Shown here: piece after piece, positions 41,815 to 53,697 of the stretch
Numbering within the stretch: position 1 is the first letter of the stretch
Layout: each line of letters opens with the position of its first letter
Assembly: GCA_030411725.1 (NCBI GenBank)
Contig: MU839856.1
Location: 1 to 64,000 of the forward strand
Direction: 5' to 3'
DNA: 64,000 nt
Source of the DNA: Echria macrotheca
Taxonomy: Eukaryota > Ascomycota > Sordariomycetes > Sordariales > Schizotheciaceae
Position numbers and translations under genes: made by a program
Notes under the pieces: generated by a model
Databases searched by the model: none
The model's input: the letters and a program-made list of their open reading frames with translations, nothing else
Told to the model about the DNA's origin: nothing

Positions 41815-43304
41815 ATGGACGATTTTCCATTCTTTGAAGTCTCTGTCGTACTCAGGAGTGAGGAGTGGCATGACTATCTTACCCACTGGTTCTTGATCAC
41901 TTTTGTCGCCCTCCAATTGCTCCCTCGAGCTATCCGGCCTAGCGCACGCTTCCTCATCGCCTCAACTCTAGCCCTGTACCATTTGACACCGCTCCTCCCG
42001 GATCTTTTCTCTTTTGATCATCCGCATCCAATCAGAGTCCGCCTCCCCAATCCTGCCTACACCCCTCTCAGAATCGATGGCCCTCCGCAAACCCAGGACG
42101 TTGACATCCCCTTCCATGGACGACCACTGGTCGTCGACATCACACAGGAGGTGCTGGGCGAATTCAGAAAAGCGATCCAGCTAATCGACAAGGTCGTGTT
42201 CAACACTTCGGGGCCCCTCCTGAGGCCATGGTATGGGGATATCGATATGGTCAACAACTTCGCCTTTTCGGTCCGTCTCGCCTGCGAAAGTTTGCCTCCG
42301 AAGATGTTATTTCTCGAGTCTTCCGATGGCTCGCAGCTTTCCGACCAGTTGAGCAAGTGGTACCTGGACATGAATGACTGGGTGCTTGAGTTCCACACCA
42401 TGAAGCAGGAGCTGAGGGAGAGTCCGTACCACTGGCCTAAGGAAACCTACACGACCGTGGTTGGTCTGCTCTACAGCTTCGACGAAGTTATGGGGAATCT
42501 CGAAAACGAGGCGCTCAACCATTGGTATCTATATAATACGACCCATGTCGCCGCCGGTCGAGTTGCCCGAGCTCTCTTGACGGACCGCCCTATCGTACGT
42601 CCCACAGCGGTTGCAAACCCGTGGCTGTGGATCCGCATACTCCGCGAGAGCTCCCTCTCACCCCTGATCCAACGGCTCAAAGAGTTGGACGAGTTTTTCC
42701 AGTTTAATGTGCTCCCCATAATCGACTCTTGCCTTTCTGTGATTGAAGGAAACGAGACCTCCACGTCAGGTAAAGTCACCCGAGCATTCCAACTGTTGAG
42801 TAATCCGGGTAAATGACTGACTTGATACCCTGGATAGATCACCCGTGTCAGAAACCCAAGTGGCGAACTTATATGTCGAAATACATGATCAAACATGCAG
42901 GCGAGATGAGGAAGGGGCATGAACGGCTTACTCAGCTTCTCGAGGAGTTGGAACACGTAGATTCCCTCTTCCTCGACGTGCAGTTGATGTTGGATCCGGT
43001 GCTCTGGAAGCTTGAGGGCATCCGCGACGGATACGAGACTTTCGGGGACGAATACCATCAAAAGACAGGGTGGCAAGGCCGGTACTGGATTGAGCTCGAC
43101 GTTCGAGAAGTAGTCTACTGGTTCTGGAGAACGGGGACTGCGACGGCAAAGAAGGCCCGGAAAGCTCATCTGGATTTCCGCTACAACACCGACCCCTTCG
43201 ACAGGCTGGGCAGGCCGGTAGGGACAATAGATCCACCACGAAGACCACGCCCCAGACCGGCTGAACGCTGGAGCTGGATGCCACGGAGACCGTGGTGGTT
43301 ATGA
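41815..43304 (+). CDS. Hypothetical membrane-associated protein, 473 aa
   Basis: Exons 41815-42769 and 42838-43304 join in frame across a 68-nt intron with a GACTGAC branch site. I chose ATG 41815 (MDDFPFFEVS) because the product then starts just before the first hydrophobic part; 41776 and 41668 are in-frame alternatives. Hydrophobic segments at about 22-37 and 44-64 (HWFLITFVALQLLP, RFLIASTLALYHLTPLLPDL) suggest one or two N-terminal membrane passes. The rest is a long helical, Trp/Tyr-rich soluble part (DLSKWYLDMNDWVLEFHTMKQ-like heptads, HERLTQLLEELEHVDSLFL). The C-terminus is basic and Pro/Arg/Trp-rich. I do not recognise the family. Confidence 0.75.
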
Positions 43305-43603
43305 GAAGTGTGAGTGGAACAAGCCAGGCTTGGATTGGGCGGGGCCTGGGAGACCAAGTCAAGACATGGACTAGATTTGTATTAGTTTATATTAGTTCGG
43401 CGTTGGTTGAAGTTCAGATACTTGATTTTGGCCTATTTGAACACAAGTTTTCTGATAAAACATCGCCTGCCATACCCGTCCTAAACTTGTCATGCCCGAG
43501 ATACTCGCGTCAATCCGCAAAACCACCCCAACGCCGAGATCCCAGGTCCCAACGTGAATTGAGACCTTGCCTAGTGATGTTCTTGTCTCTCCTATTTTCC
43601 AAC

Positions 43604-44785
43604 TCACCACGGGAAAGGCGAATCCGGACCATCTGCCTGGCCGTCACTCTCCCGAGTCACGCCTCTAGGCCAAGCTCCAGGACACTCGGGGGTGTCCTTG
43701 CCCTTGTTAGATGCTTCCTGAGGAACCTTGGAGACCCTCAATGCTTCCGGAAAGGTTGGGCTGACAGCGCGGCGGTAAAATGACTGTGCTCCAGCTCCTG
43801 CGATCCAAGCCTGAGTGGGACTCACCGCTCTGCGATACCCTGATCTCCCTCTTCTTACAGGTGACAGCCGCCTCCCCGAGGTCGTCAGCGGAGAGGGCAG
43901 TGCTATGAATCCAGAAAAATCATCAGGCGAGCGGGTCCGGCTAGGAAAGGTAGAAGTTCGGGTGGTATTGGGGGGAGCGGTGCACCAGAGGGAGCTCAAG
44001 TCTACCGCGCCAAACTGAGCAGGGATCGTGTTCTGGGTCGAGCTCGAGCTCGGGATGGACTCTCGAGACGGAGAGGGTGACGGCCTGGCGCGCGTGGCCG
44101 ACGTGCCAGGCAAGGACTCGTCTTGTTCTGGATCCGATATCGTAGCAAGATTCAAGTTCCCAAATGGCTGCCAGGGGCTTGCATCTTCGGCGTCAGTAAA
44201 GCCACATTGCGTTACGACAGAAGCTCTTGCGGGCCGATCCTGAAACGGCGCAGAGCCATGGACCGCCGTGTTGTCCTGTAGACCCTGTGCTCTCTGAGCC
44301 TCTGATGTGTTGTTGATCCGCTGCACTGCCCTGATCTTCTCAGCAAGATCCGGCGGGACAGGCGCTCCCTTTTCTTTCACTTGCTCCAGCTCCCGAAGGA
44401 CCTCCGCGGTGAAGGCCTTGGCGGCATCCGTAATAGCCGTCGAGTCATCGACAAGCGTCGTATCTCCCTCGTCCAAATTCGTCTCGGGGGCTATGTCGGC
44501 TGGCTTCAGCGGCTCGCTTGCAGCTGTCTGCTGGGCTTCAGGGTCTTGGCCGGGCTCCTTCAATGCCTTTTTGACAACGTCGGGGATAGGCTGATCAGGA
44601 TTTCTACTGTGAAACCCCCGGAGCTCGTCGAGAGACAGTTCCACCATCGTTTTTGCTCTGACCCAGATCGGTTCATTGCTGTCATAAGCGACGTAGTATT
44701 TCCAGCCTCTGCCATTTCCCGAGCCAAAGTTGCGTATTTCCTGGATAGGGTTGGGATTCAACTCGGCCACCTCGCTGGCTTCCAT
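43604..44785 (-). CDS. Chromodomain-like protein, 393 aa
   Basis: A single-exon frame starts at ATG 44785. Residues about 12-63 resemble a chromodomain: PIQEIRNFGSGNGRGWKYYV, AYDSNEPIWVRAKTM and ELRGFHSRNPDQP follow the Y-V-W...W-x-x-A...L...F-x-x-x-x-P pattern. By family such domains bind methylated histone tails. The Trp of the VKW motif is replaced by Tyr, so binding may be altered. The remainder is disordered and acidic to Ser/Pro-rich. Two copies of YRRAVSPT occur near the C-terminus. The apparent stop at 43604 overlaps a good donor (GTGAGT after CCGTG), so a further small exon adding about 18 residues is possible. No transposon domain is attached, unlike the chromodomains of LTR elements. 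Confidence 0.62.
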   Translation of the reverse strand: MEASEVAELNPNPIQEIRNFGSGNGRGWKYYVAYDSNEPIWVRAKTMVELSLDELRGFHSRNPDQPIPDVVKKALKEPGQDPEAQQTAASEPLKPADIAPETNLDEGDTTLVDDSTAITDAAKAFTAEVLRELEQVKEKGAPVPPDLAEKIRAVQRINNTSEAQRAQGLQDNTAVHGSAPFQDRPARASVVTQCGFTDAEDASPWQPFGNLNLATISDPEQDESLPGTSATRARPSPSPSRESIPSSSSTQNTIPAQFGAVDLSSLWCTAPPNTTRTSTFPSRTRSPDDFSGFIALPSPLTTSGRRLSPVRRGRSGYRRAVSPTQAWIAGAGAQSFYRRAVSPTFPEALRVSKVPQEASNKGKDTPECPGAWPRGVTRESDGQADGPDSPFPW

Positions 44786-46020
44786 GGTGAGGTATATGAG
44801 CGAGGACCTTGTGCTGTCTCGCTGGGCTGTGGGATCCCTGATGTGGACCTGAGTTCTGCGCTGTAGCAGGGTAGATGCTATCTGCTGAATCCAGTTGGAG
44901 GTTGTAAGGGCCTATATAGAACAAAAAGTTCAATGGACAGATGCGGGCTTTCCCGTCGTTTGGACATGCTTGCATTTTCACCAATCCAAGGGCGTCGAAT
45001 GCATCAGTTTGTATGATACAAGGAACGTGCGGAGCACAAACAACTGCATCGGGCTACGACAACCAGCCTCCAAGTATTCCAACAATGTAAGAATCCTTTA
45101 CCCCCTTGTTTCACCAGTTAGATGCAAGCAGTCCAGCTTCAGTCAGGCGAAGAAAGGCTACAAAAACAACTTCAAGAGCATAAACAACATTCAAGAGGCT
45201 GGAGCATCAAGCTTGCTGCGAAATGGGATGTAACACAGCACCTGAAAAGATGATCAGCCAATCCAGACCTACCTAGTTCAGCATCCATCAAACTCAAGGT
45301 GCGACTGTTGTAAAATTTCGGACTTCCGATACCTGCAAATGATTGGCTCCAGCTTGTATCCCCGGAGAACTGGCTTCTCTTGGGCTTCTCACGTCCCTTT
45401 GTCTCTTCCCGTCCCTTGCCTATCTCACGGGGAGAGCCTGAACACCCAACGGCATTGTCGGCCCCTTCACCTTTTAGCAATCAAGCAAATCTCCGCGGAC
45501 ACGGTAATTCGTCAAATACCGGTTAACATCGTGCCCTTGATCTTGCATTATGTGTGAGTGCCGAGACTAGAAAGGCCGGTGTTTGAACAAAGCTTGACAA
45601 ACGATCGTCGCAAACATCGGAGACTCATACCAGAGCGCATTCCATACTGACTAAATCCCCAAGAGAGTAGTTGCAGGAAGATTCAACTCTGTTCACAAAC
45701 CAATTACCCTAGATGGGGCGGATAACCTCATCCCTGGCTTTCTTTCCATAACCTATAGCCTCCAGGAGTCTACAATCCATCCGCCATTTGGTTCCATAGA
45801 AGGACGATTGATGATTATGTCGCATTGTACTCCATATCATCGCAACACGCGGCAGAAATTCTGCCCATGAGTATTCCTAGGTACCTATCAGTCAGAATGA
45901 GGGATTGCTGGTTGTTCAATTGCTACAATCGGCTTGTCACTTGACCTAGTCGTTTTCCTGTTGCCCCATAAGAGCAAACTTCATTGGTCATTCCGATTTG
46001 CCTTGCCGCCGTGGAGAAAA
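44786..46020. other. Divergent spacer, 1.2 kb
   Basis: The stretch lies between the start of the chromodomain-like gene and the coiled-coil gene, which point away from each other. Short frames on both strands have no support. It is presumed to contain both promoters. Confidence 0.5.
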
Positions 46021-47839
46021 ATGACGCCAAATCAGATTTTGAACGATTCTCGAGTACGAGGACGGCCATTGCTGACCGTAATCCCCGATGCTGCCTTCCC
46101 GCCATCTTCCCAGGGGCCATCCACAAACCCCGGCCCCGTCTGTCAAGATTCTAGGCCACGGATCGACCATGAAGAAGAATTGAGGCTAAAGATTCAGAAT
46201 GAAAAGGCTAGAAACGCAGCGCTTCTCAAGGAGATTTCGGGTCTCAAGGCCGACCGCTTCAGGGTGGCGGCGGAAAGGGATGACCTTGCCGAGAGGTTAG
46301 CTCAGACAGAGGAACAATACGGGCAACAAGTGAAAGCAACCTTGGATAAGGCCACCCAAACGGAGCCAGGCAAGAGTTTTCATCCTCTGGTGACCTCTTA
46401 ACTCCAGCAGGTAGCTAATATTAGTAGATATGTTAAAGTTTTTGTCCCCAGACGACGGTCTGAGCGCTCCAAGGCATTTTTGGGATGGCTATCCAAATTT
46501 GGCCGAGGCTGTGAACCCATCCAAAGATGTTCTTGACCTCGACAGCACGCCTGACTCGAACCCCGTGGATATTCCCATCTATCCAGCGTGGTACAACAGG
46601 CCGGCAATTCGCCAGCATGCATCTGTTTGGCCCTATTCCGCAGAAACCGTACAGTTTGAAGCAGTCAAAAGGGTTCACTCCGTTGCGGGTGTCATCGTCG
46701 ACCAAGAGAAAACGGACACACGGCCAACGCCATCTGCTGGTCCTCGGTATGACACAAACAGGCCTTTCCATCCAGGGGAAACAAGTTCCCGGGCCCGGGA
46801 GCCAACTGTCGAAGCCCTGCAAGAAAAAGTGAAGCAATTGACAAAGGCCACCGCGAACGTTGAGATGGTGGCAGATGAACAGTACAGGTGCGCGTCTGAC
46901 TTGGCCGAGAAGGAAGCAGGCCTGAGACACGTCGTCGCCGGCCTCTCCAAAGAAAATCGCCGCCTGACTGAGCTCGTCGAAAATTTGGAGGGGAGACTAC
47001 GTCGCAACAACCAGGCCTGGGTCGAAATGCTCTTCCGTCGACTCCAGACCGAGTTGGGAAATCCACGTGTCATTGCTGTGGATCATCGCTCCCATCGCAG
47101 CCAGGGTCTCGAGCTCGAGGTGGATTTGATGGTCAGGGCACCTCTCCACAGCGTCTCGTCGGCGTGCCTTGTTCACCTCGCCACCCCTTTTACCCATTCA
47201 AAGCGATATACGGATTGCTGGGCAGGCATGTTCCATGATAGCCTGCAAATACTCCTCGACGAGGCAGCCAATCTGAACCATTCTCGGGTTGACGTCGGGT
47301 TGACCCAGACGAAGGGCTCAACTTCTTCGCCAGCTGACGATGTCAAAGTGTCCGACAGCACTTACAAGCGGATCCCTCTCGATCAAGACAATTTGAAATG
47401 CTTTTCCGAGGCTTTTGCAGAAAGCCTAGCTGAAGAACACGGCGGGTCTTCCAGCTGTGTGCTGTCACATCAAAAGCTCATCACCTGCATCGCATATATC
47501 GAAAGACCCAAGACACGAGACAAGATGCAGCGGCCGAGACGCAACATGCAACCCAGCCGGAGCGTTCTTTGCCTCGTCTACGCCATCGTTGATCCCGAGC
47601 AGATCGGACCCGTTCTTGCCTCGGCCTCTTCGCTTGCACCTTTTACCAGTGATGGCGCAAAATGGCAGGTGGTGGAGAAGTTGCTAAATGCATTTGGCAG
47701 TGGGATGCAGCTTACCTTGCAGGCGCTCAAGTCTGTTGATCGCAGGCCTCTGGTTGGATTCTGCCCCCTTTCGACAAGCCCGTGTGATGGTGACTGGAAA
47801 GATTTGGTTTCTCTGCTGCAACGTGTAGGCCGAGAATAA
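46021..47839 (+). CDS. Coiled-coil protein, probably one gene in two exons
   Basis: An open frame from ATG 46021 to 46401 encodes a leading region and a coiled coil (EEELRLKIQNEKARNAALL, AERDDLAERLAQTEEQYGQQ). A second frame from 46430 to 47839 encodes another coiled coil (EALQEKVKQLTKATANVEM, ENRRLTELVENLEGRLRRN) and then a globular part (VRAPLHSVSSACLVHLATPF, FHDSLQILLDEAANLNHSRVD, SRSVLCLVYAIVDPEQIGPV). Matching coiled coils on both sides suggest one gene. The splice is unresolved: a pair keeping the frame is 376/451 within 46,3xx-46,4xx (donor at 46376, acceptor at 46451), but the donor GTTTTC is poor. Alternatively the second frame is a gene starting at ATG 46430. Family not recognised. 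Confidence 0.6.
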
Positions 47840-49178
47840 AATGATGTTGAATCTGTCGTTTCATTTCCTTGGCTTGCATGGAATGGTAGGAATGGAAGTC
47901 TTCAAATGTACCCATCTACTCTTTCTGGAAAGTCACTAGATTTAATCTAGAAAGAGTGATCAAGGTGTGTCAGCAATAGGGGTGCAAAACAACTGTGGCG
48001 ACCTGCAGATTTGTCTCCGGGATTCTCACAATTCAAAATTACGTCTTTCTACGTGCGGTGTCTACTTCGAGGGTTGGGGGTTCTCGAAACTTTTGTTCAC
48101 ATCCCTTGTAGTTGTCTGCAGTTACAGCTGATAGCTCGCCCTCGGTTTGTAACGGGTTTTTAGTTAAGGGGCGTGTGGGAACACTACCAGCAGTGACAGA
48201 GGCAGATGTATGGTAAACAAATATAACTTGTCAGTTGCGGGTTGCAGTCGTTGAGCTGATGCTTTGTGGTTTGCTCCTTCATCCCCGTTTCTTCTGGCGT
48301 CTGACAGACGGGCACCTCGCCTTGATCCGCGGGCACTCACCTGCCCATGTTTAGACTTACTGCTTGGAGATGAGTGTGGGCCAGGAAGCCAGCCTCAAAA
48401 AAAAAGAAAAAGGAGAAAACAGGCAGAAACGGGGAGGTGCACCACAGCTACTTAGGCCAAGCTTTCCGGGTATCCGAAGGAAGCGAAGCCGTGGTTTACC
48501 ATAAAAAAGTCCCACAGAGCACTGCGGAAATTCTTTAAAACATCCAATAGCGTATGGTGGGCACACAGACGGAAAATTGTAAGACTGAGCGGGTTGACTG
48601 CGAACTTTATCTGGGAAAGCGAGACCGCTCACAGTTGAAGCACGGAATGTGTACCTTAACTCCGATTCTCTCTAAAATACGTGCCCTCGTATCTGACAGA
48701 CAGCGGGTATCTGTGACACAGGGGAAATCCGGTCAGTCAAGAAGGAACACAACCTAAGTCTTTAACTCGAGAATCCGTCTTGCGGACCCTCTTCCTCAGA
48801 AATCTTGCAGACTTCAACGTTGCTACCTTCGCCGCCGAGCCCACCCTCCACACCACCACCACCGCCGCCGCCGCGCGTCATCAAGGTCCGTAACAACTAA
48901 TCAATTTAAATGTGATTAAAAAATCTCTTCTAACATAGTAAAGCTGCTCAGAGTGCTGAAAATCTGTGTTCTCCCTGCATGGTACCAGGGCCTTTCTTCG
49001 CATCAGATGTGTAACTTCCCGGGATCACCGGAGCTCTGGGTCAAATTTTCACCCCCAGCAATGTTAGCCATCCTTCATCTAAAGTCTAAATCCACCGATA
49101 CGCTACGATACAAAATAGGCAATTCTTCTCCGATTCCATCCCCGTCTCGAGGTTACACCCCAATACAACCATACCGAG
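47840..49178. other. Convergent spacer, 1.3 kb
   Basis: The stretch separates the 3' ends of the coiled-coil gene and the next minus-strand gene. Near 48866-48876 there is a short CCACCACCGCCGCCGCC run. No gene, RNA or transposon signature was recognised. Confidence 0.5.
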
Positions 49179-50555
49179 TCACACCCCAGCGGCCGCTGTA
49201 TTAATAAACTCGTTGATAACACCCCAGAATTCGTTAGTCCAGTCGTGTAAGTGGTCCATCTCAAGAACCGATGTTCTGTCTACATCACCAGAACCGACCA
49301 GTCCACATTCCTCCACATCTTCCAGGCAAGCACCTAACTCCTCCCACCATGGTTGTATCTCCTGCAGCAACGCTTGAAGTCTGGCTACTGACTCGGGCAG
49401 ATGCGCCAAGGCTGCCTGCTGGGCACGAGTACGCCGTATCGCCTCGGCTCCGGCCCAGCAAGCCATCTGAGAAGCAGCCGCAAGATTGGCGACGCGGTTC
49501 TGCTCCCTTGGCGCCAACGCCGTCTCAGAAGAGCCAGCGATGTCAGTTGCGTCACAAAACTCTGAAGTCTGCTCGGCGATGAAGTCGTGGAGCTTGTCTG
49601 TGATGGAGGAGAAGTTCTTGATAGCCTGCGCAACGAGCGAGATTTGACTACGCAGATCTTGCAAGCAGCCGCGAAACTTGATGATGGCCAGTTGGGGGTT
49701 CTGGTCCAGGAGAGATGTGTCGCGAGCAATGGTGTTGACGGCGTTGCAGAGCTGAGCATGGCCCCTCGCTGCCCCGGTGATGGCCATGCCCTGCTGCTTG
49801 AGGTTTGTCAGGTGGCGCCGCAGTGTTTTCTCCCTCGACTGCATCTCACCGCACCAAGAGACCGCCCGCTTCGGTCCGCTGATGAGTCCTGAACAGACGC
49901 AGGATGATTCAAAGGCGTGGATGCAATTTTCGACCGTGTTCACCACCTCCAGTGGAGGCAACAAACCCAACTTGCGCTGCTGGATGGGCCTGAGACACGG
50001 CCATTTGCCATACCAACCCGCTTGCCGCTGTTTCGAATCATCACGTATTGGCTCGGGTCTTGGAGCCTCTTTCTCCAGCGTGGGAATTCCCCCACCCCTG
50101 AAACTGACCATATCTGCCGGACCATATGAAGAGAAGAGCCAAACGCCGAGACAAGCGAGGAGTGATGCCAGGAAAGCAATGCCCATGATCATACGGCATG
50201 CCCTTCGACATGCAGTTCGGCAACCGTTGCCGTCCCCGATTCGACGTCGCGGGTTCTTGTCTTGGTGCTGATTGGCGACGGTTTCGTGTTCTTGCTTCGG
50301 GATCCGTTGGTACATGCTCGTAAAGTGGCGGCAAGAAGTGAAATTGACAGTGTTTCGCCCATGTTCTTCGTCATTGAGAGAGGTCTTGTACGGCAGTCTT
50401 CGGTAGGGCGGAAATTCGCGCTGGCTGTGGCCCATCTGGTGGACGCGCAGTGTGTCGTCGGATTTCTGGTTGCTCAGGACTGCCTGGCAGAGCGCGATGC
50501 CGTCTTCGACAGACGGCCGAGACGTCTCACCATCGTCACCTGTGTCCATCGTCAT
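49179..50555 (-). CDS. Single-pass membrane protein with coiled-coil lumenal/external part
   Basis: A 458-residue frame starts at ATG 50555 (MTMDTGDDGE); an open extension further upstream lacks an ATG. Residues 1-120 are polar with a basic stretch (KNPRRRIGDGNGCRTACRRACR) just before one membrane helix at about 123-143 (MGIAFLASLLACLGVWLF). This charge pattern suggests type II topology. The remainder is helical with cysteines (VENCIHAFESSCVCSGLISG) and long amphipathic segments (EKTLRRHLTNLKQQGMAI, DLRSQISLVAQAIKNFSS, ESVARLQALLQEIQPWWEEL). I do not recognise a family. Confidence 0.75.
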   Translation of the reverse strand: MTMDTGDDGETSRPSVEDGIALCQAVLSNQKSDDTLRVHQMGHSQREFPPYRRLPYKTSLNDEEHGRNTVNFTSCRHFTSMYQRIPKQEHETVANQHQDKNPRRRIGDGNGCRTACRRACRMIMGIAFLASLLACLGVWLFSSYGPADMVSFRGGGIPTLEKEAPRPEPIRDDSKQRQAGWYGKWPCLRPIQQRKLGLLPPLEVVNTVENCIHAFESSCVCSGLISGPKRAVSWCGEMQSREKTLRRHLTNLKQQGMAITGAARGHAQLCNAVNTIARDTSLLDQNPQLAIIKFRGCLQDLRSQISLVAQAIKNFSSITDKLHDFIAEQTSEFCDATDIAGSSETALAPREQNRVANLAAASQMACWAGAEAIRRTRAQQAALAHLPESVARLQALLQEIQPWWEELGACLEDVEECGLVGSGDVDRTSVLEMDHLHDWTNEFWGVINEFINTAAAGV

Positions 50556-51929
50556 CTGCTGCTTGGTGTCTTGATGGTGGCGTCTTAGGCGTCCAGCAGA
50601 AAGATGGGAACCTTTCACTGAAGCACTATTTCCATCGATTCAGGTTGCTTGGTTATCTGCGAGACACTTGATGGCAGAACCCTCTGACCGCAAGACTGTT
50701 CTTTGAAACATGCATAGCGTAGCTTGTCTGATGGTCGGATGCAAGACACAAAGCAACCTGCAGCACTGCAGCACCTTTGCATCGCCGTCGCTGTGTCCTG
50801 CTGCAGATATTTCAGTTTTCTTTCTCTTAATATCTTTGAAGTTTGGGCCAAATCAGCAATGTCTCTGGCTTTCAATCATCTCCGCCCAGAGCCGGCACTT
50901 GACAGGCTCGTCCATGTTCCAGCCAGACAAACCCAGGTAGAACATCGCAGCCGGGGAATCTGAGTAAGCCATGTTGATCCCCAAGCCATCTAGACGGACG
51001 GAAATGGCGGTCGCTACTAGTTGCAAGAGACAAGACAACAAATGGGCCAGATAGGATGACGGAAATCTCGAACATCTCCAGGTACCTCTTACATGGAATG
51101 AAGCCCATGTCAGCAGAGCGAGCGGATACCTAGACCCTTTGTACATAATTGAAGCCCCATTCATTGATATAAAGTCCTAGCGAGTTCCTGATTGCTTTTG
51201 TTGGCTCAATAATTGGTCCCCTCTCTTTCTGATGCCAGTCAGGGCACTCTTAATGCTCATTGTCGGCCCAAACCCCGGGCGGTTCCTTCACTTTCATATT
51301 CTCATCCATCTTCGTCTAAGCCACCTACACCACCCACGGCACATTTCCAATGCAGGCCAAGGCTTTGTTTCATGTGTTGATGGCAGGGAAGAGAGAGAAG
51401 GGGACTGACTATCAAAGCCACCAAAGACTCATGCCACCTTGGCTCATATTTGCTCTCTTCGCGACAACACGTCATCCATGAGGGTAGGCATTTACAGCCA
51501 GCATATTTGGACAAGGGAATTAACATTGCGCCAACAAGACCAGACGGCAGCCACGAAACAGAATCATATCTCATCGGGAAGGAGCTTTACTCCCAAAGAA
51601 ACGAGAGAAAGTAACAAAGCGGGTTCGTTCTCCCATTCTGCTTCCCGCAGCTGCGCTCTCTTCCCGGATCCCCGATGATGAACCCCCTTGTCCTTCGGCT
51701 TTAACAGTTGAGGATAGCCGCTGACATATCAAATCGCCAAAGTAACACCTGAAGTCGCCCACCGCGAGAAAGAATATCGCCCTTTCTCAGAGCAGCGAAA
51801 ATTTCTCCCTGCCAAAGCAAAACAAGCACAAAAACTCACAACCTCACATAACGGACCATATAGCTTTGCACCACACGCTCCGTCACGAGCTGGAGGTTTT
51901 CTGCAAGCTCTACTCCATCGCAGGCTTTC
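50556..51929. other. Intergenic spacer, 1.4 kb
   Basis: It holds the upstream region of the membrane protein gene and no supported coding region. A few short frames on both strands (for example 50853-51164 minus) have no motif. Nothing repetitive was seen. Confidence 0.5.
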
Positions 51930-52479
51930 TCATGCAGGTGTGACGCCGCCTCTTACACTCACGTATATTGGGAGATGGACAAATGTGGGGAAACTTAGGA
52001 CTCGATGGGGAAAAGGAGGCATGAAGTGAAGTTGGGCTTTCGAAGGGGTTCTTGATCTTTTTTTTCTCTCTCTGTTTTTGTTTCTCCCTTGTCTACTACC
52101 GATTCTCCTGAGCGCTGTGGGGCTCTTCGGCCCCTTTGCGCGTAAAGGTGAGAGCCCCTTGCGACTGTCTTTGTTGACTGGGAAAATTTTGTCGGACCAT
52201 AGACTCGCCTTGCGGGCGAGCAGATTCCTTCTTGGCAGGTAACGCGGCACTGGCGCGGCCGAGACGGACCAGAGACCGCTGTCCAATTTGGATGGTTTGG
52301 TGTCTGCGTGCGTTCTGGGCGGCGAGGTGCGGCGGCCGGCCTCGTGGTGGTCTGCAAACCGGCACTAGATGGAGGATGTGGGTGAGACTCAATTTACCAC
52401 GACGCGAGGCTAGTCTCTTGGGTGCTGCGCTGCGACGGTGGGCGTGTTTCTGACGATGTCTGTCTTGATTGGATACCAT
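51930..52479 (-). CDS. Small basic hypothetical protein, intron uncertain
   Basis: From ATG 52479 a basic frame starts MVSNQDRHRQKHAHRRSAAP. Splicing a 46-nt GT-AG intron (52397-52352) gives 167 residues ending at 51930; without splicing, a 127-residue frame ends at 52096. All three minus-strand frames are open for about 300 bases, so the choice rests on the good GTAAAT donor and TTTGCAG acceptor. The product is Arg/Lys-rich and might bind nucleic acid. It faces away from the plus-strand gene at 52651, with 171 bases between starts. Confidence 0.35.
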
Positions 52480-52650
52480 TTTCTTTGTTTATTCGTGGGT
52501 GTATCTGCAGGAGCGTGTGAGTTTAAAGTTATGGCTGTTTGTTTGCCGCATCCGGCTTCTTTGTGTCGAGACTTCGTCCCCATTTGCGGTGTCCTTGGGT
52601 CCTAACAAACTCGCGTCGCCCCCCTCCAAGAGAACAGGCGAAATGCTCAC

Positions 52651-53265
52651 ATGGCTCCATACGTGATACCCTACGATCTCTACGCCCGCCGTCTTCTCTC
52701 CTATCACTTCGAGCTCAAGGGCCTGGCCGCTGGCCATCGCCACAAACCCCGTCTCAATGACATCACCCCGGCCATGCTCGCATGGGCACGTAATACGGCA
52801 GGCCCCCAATTCGTGCCCATCAAGTGGAGGCCAACAAGCAACGCAACATGGGGGAAGTTCATAGGCCCCGATATGCGGCGCTGGATGCAGAACGTCCCGA
52901 AGGCAATGCCACTACCAGGGCCTGCACCACCGAGAGCTGCCCCTGCAGCACCAGTTCCCATATTACCGAACCAACGGAGGAGACATGGTCGTCGTTTCAA
53001 CCCGGGTGGGTGGAGACCAAGAGCCAGAAAACTGAGACGGGTAATGTTCGGGTTTGTCGTCGACGCGATCCTCGCCGCTCTCGTCTCAAGGACCATCTCT
53101 CGACGTTGGGGGTCGAATCTGAGGATGCCAGCCCCAAGCATCGACACCATACGCGATCTTCCGTCACAGGTGGAGAGTTGGTTCAGGACAGATCCAGGAC
53201 ATTTGGATGATTGGTTGGGTAGCTTTTCGGGTACTGGCAGGGGGGCTCCAATGGGTTGGCTTTAA
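52651..53265 (+). CDS. Hypothetical protein, 204 aa
   Basis: This single-exon frame runs from ATG 52651 (CACATGGCTCC) to TAA. The first 90 residues look globular (YDLYARRLLSYHFELKGLA, LNDITPAMLAWARNTAGPQF, TWGKFIGPDMRRWMQNVP). They are followed by an Ala/Pro linker, a basic stretch (NQRRRHGRRFNPGGWRPRARK), a hydrophobic segment (VMFGFVVDAILAALVSRTI) that could be a membrane or amphipathic helix, and a Gly/Trp-rich tail. The family is not recognised. Confidence 0.7.
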   Translation: MAPYVIPYDLYARRLLSYHFELKGLAAGHRHKPRLNDITPAMLAWARNTAGPQFVPIKWRPTSNATWGKFIGPDMRRWMQNVPKAMPLPGPAPPRAAPAAPVPILPNQRRRHGRRFNPGGWRPRARKLRRVMFGFVVDAILAALVSRTISRRWGSNLRMPAPSIDTIRDLPSQVESWFRTDPGHLDDWLGSFSGTGRGAPMGWL

Positions 53266-53697
53266 ACGAGAGCACGCATGGCCGTGTTAGAAAGTCTCAA
53301 AAGGTTGTGTTCCGCGCAGGCGCCATGTTGTATCCCGAGACGGTACGGATGTGGTCAATGGGGCTCTGGGTTCCAGAGGTTGGGACTCGGGATTCGCAAA
53401 TCGCGAAGTTAAATCTAGAATTTGCTCGGCGTCTGGAGTCTGGACACGAAGGGCACTGAACCCAGGACACCGGGTCATGTGTAAGAGGCCCGAGGAAGAA
53501 AAGAGTGGAATAAAACCAGCTACCGATGGTTTTGTCTTGAGGACAATCAAGATTCTGTCAAATCCGAGTCTTCAATGATGCACCCAACCCTGGCAAGAGG
53601 AGTTGATCATGGTGGGTATATATCAATATACCGGAAATCTTTCCGGCTTCTTTCCGCCCTCGTGTTGCACCCTCCGACAGAATATTGATTGACCCTT
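53266..53697. other. Convergent spacer
   Basis: 432 bases between two 3' ends. Near 53620-53645 is an AT-rich segment with ATATATCAATATACCGGAAATCTTTCCGG-like symmetry (CCGGAAA...TTTCCGG). No gene is supported. Confidence 0.5.
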
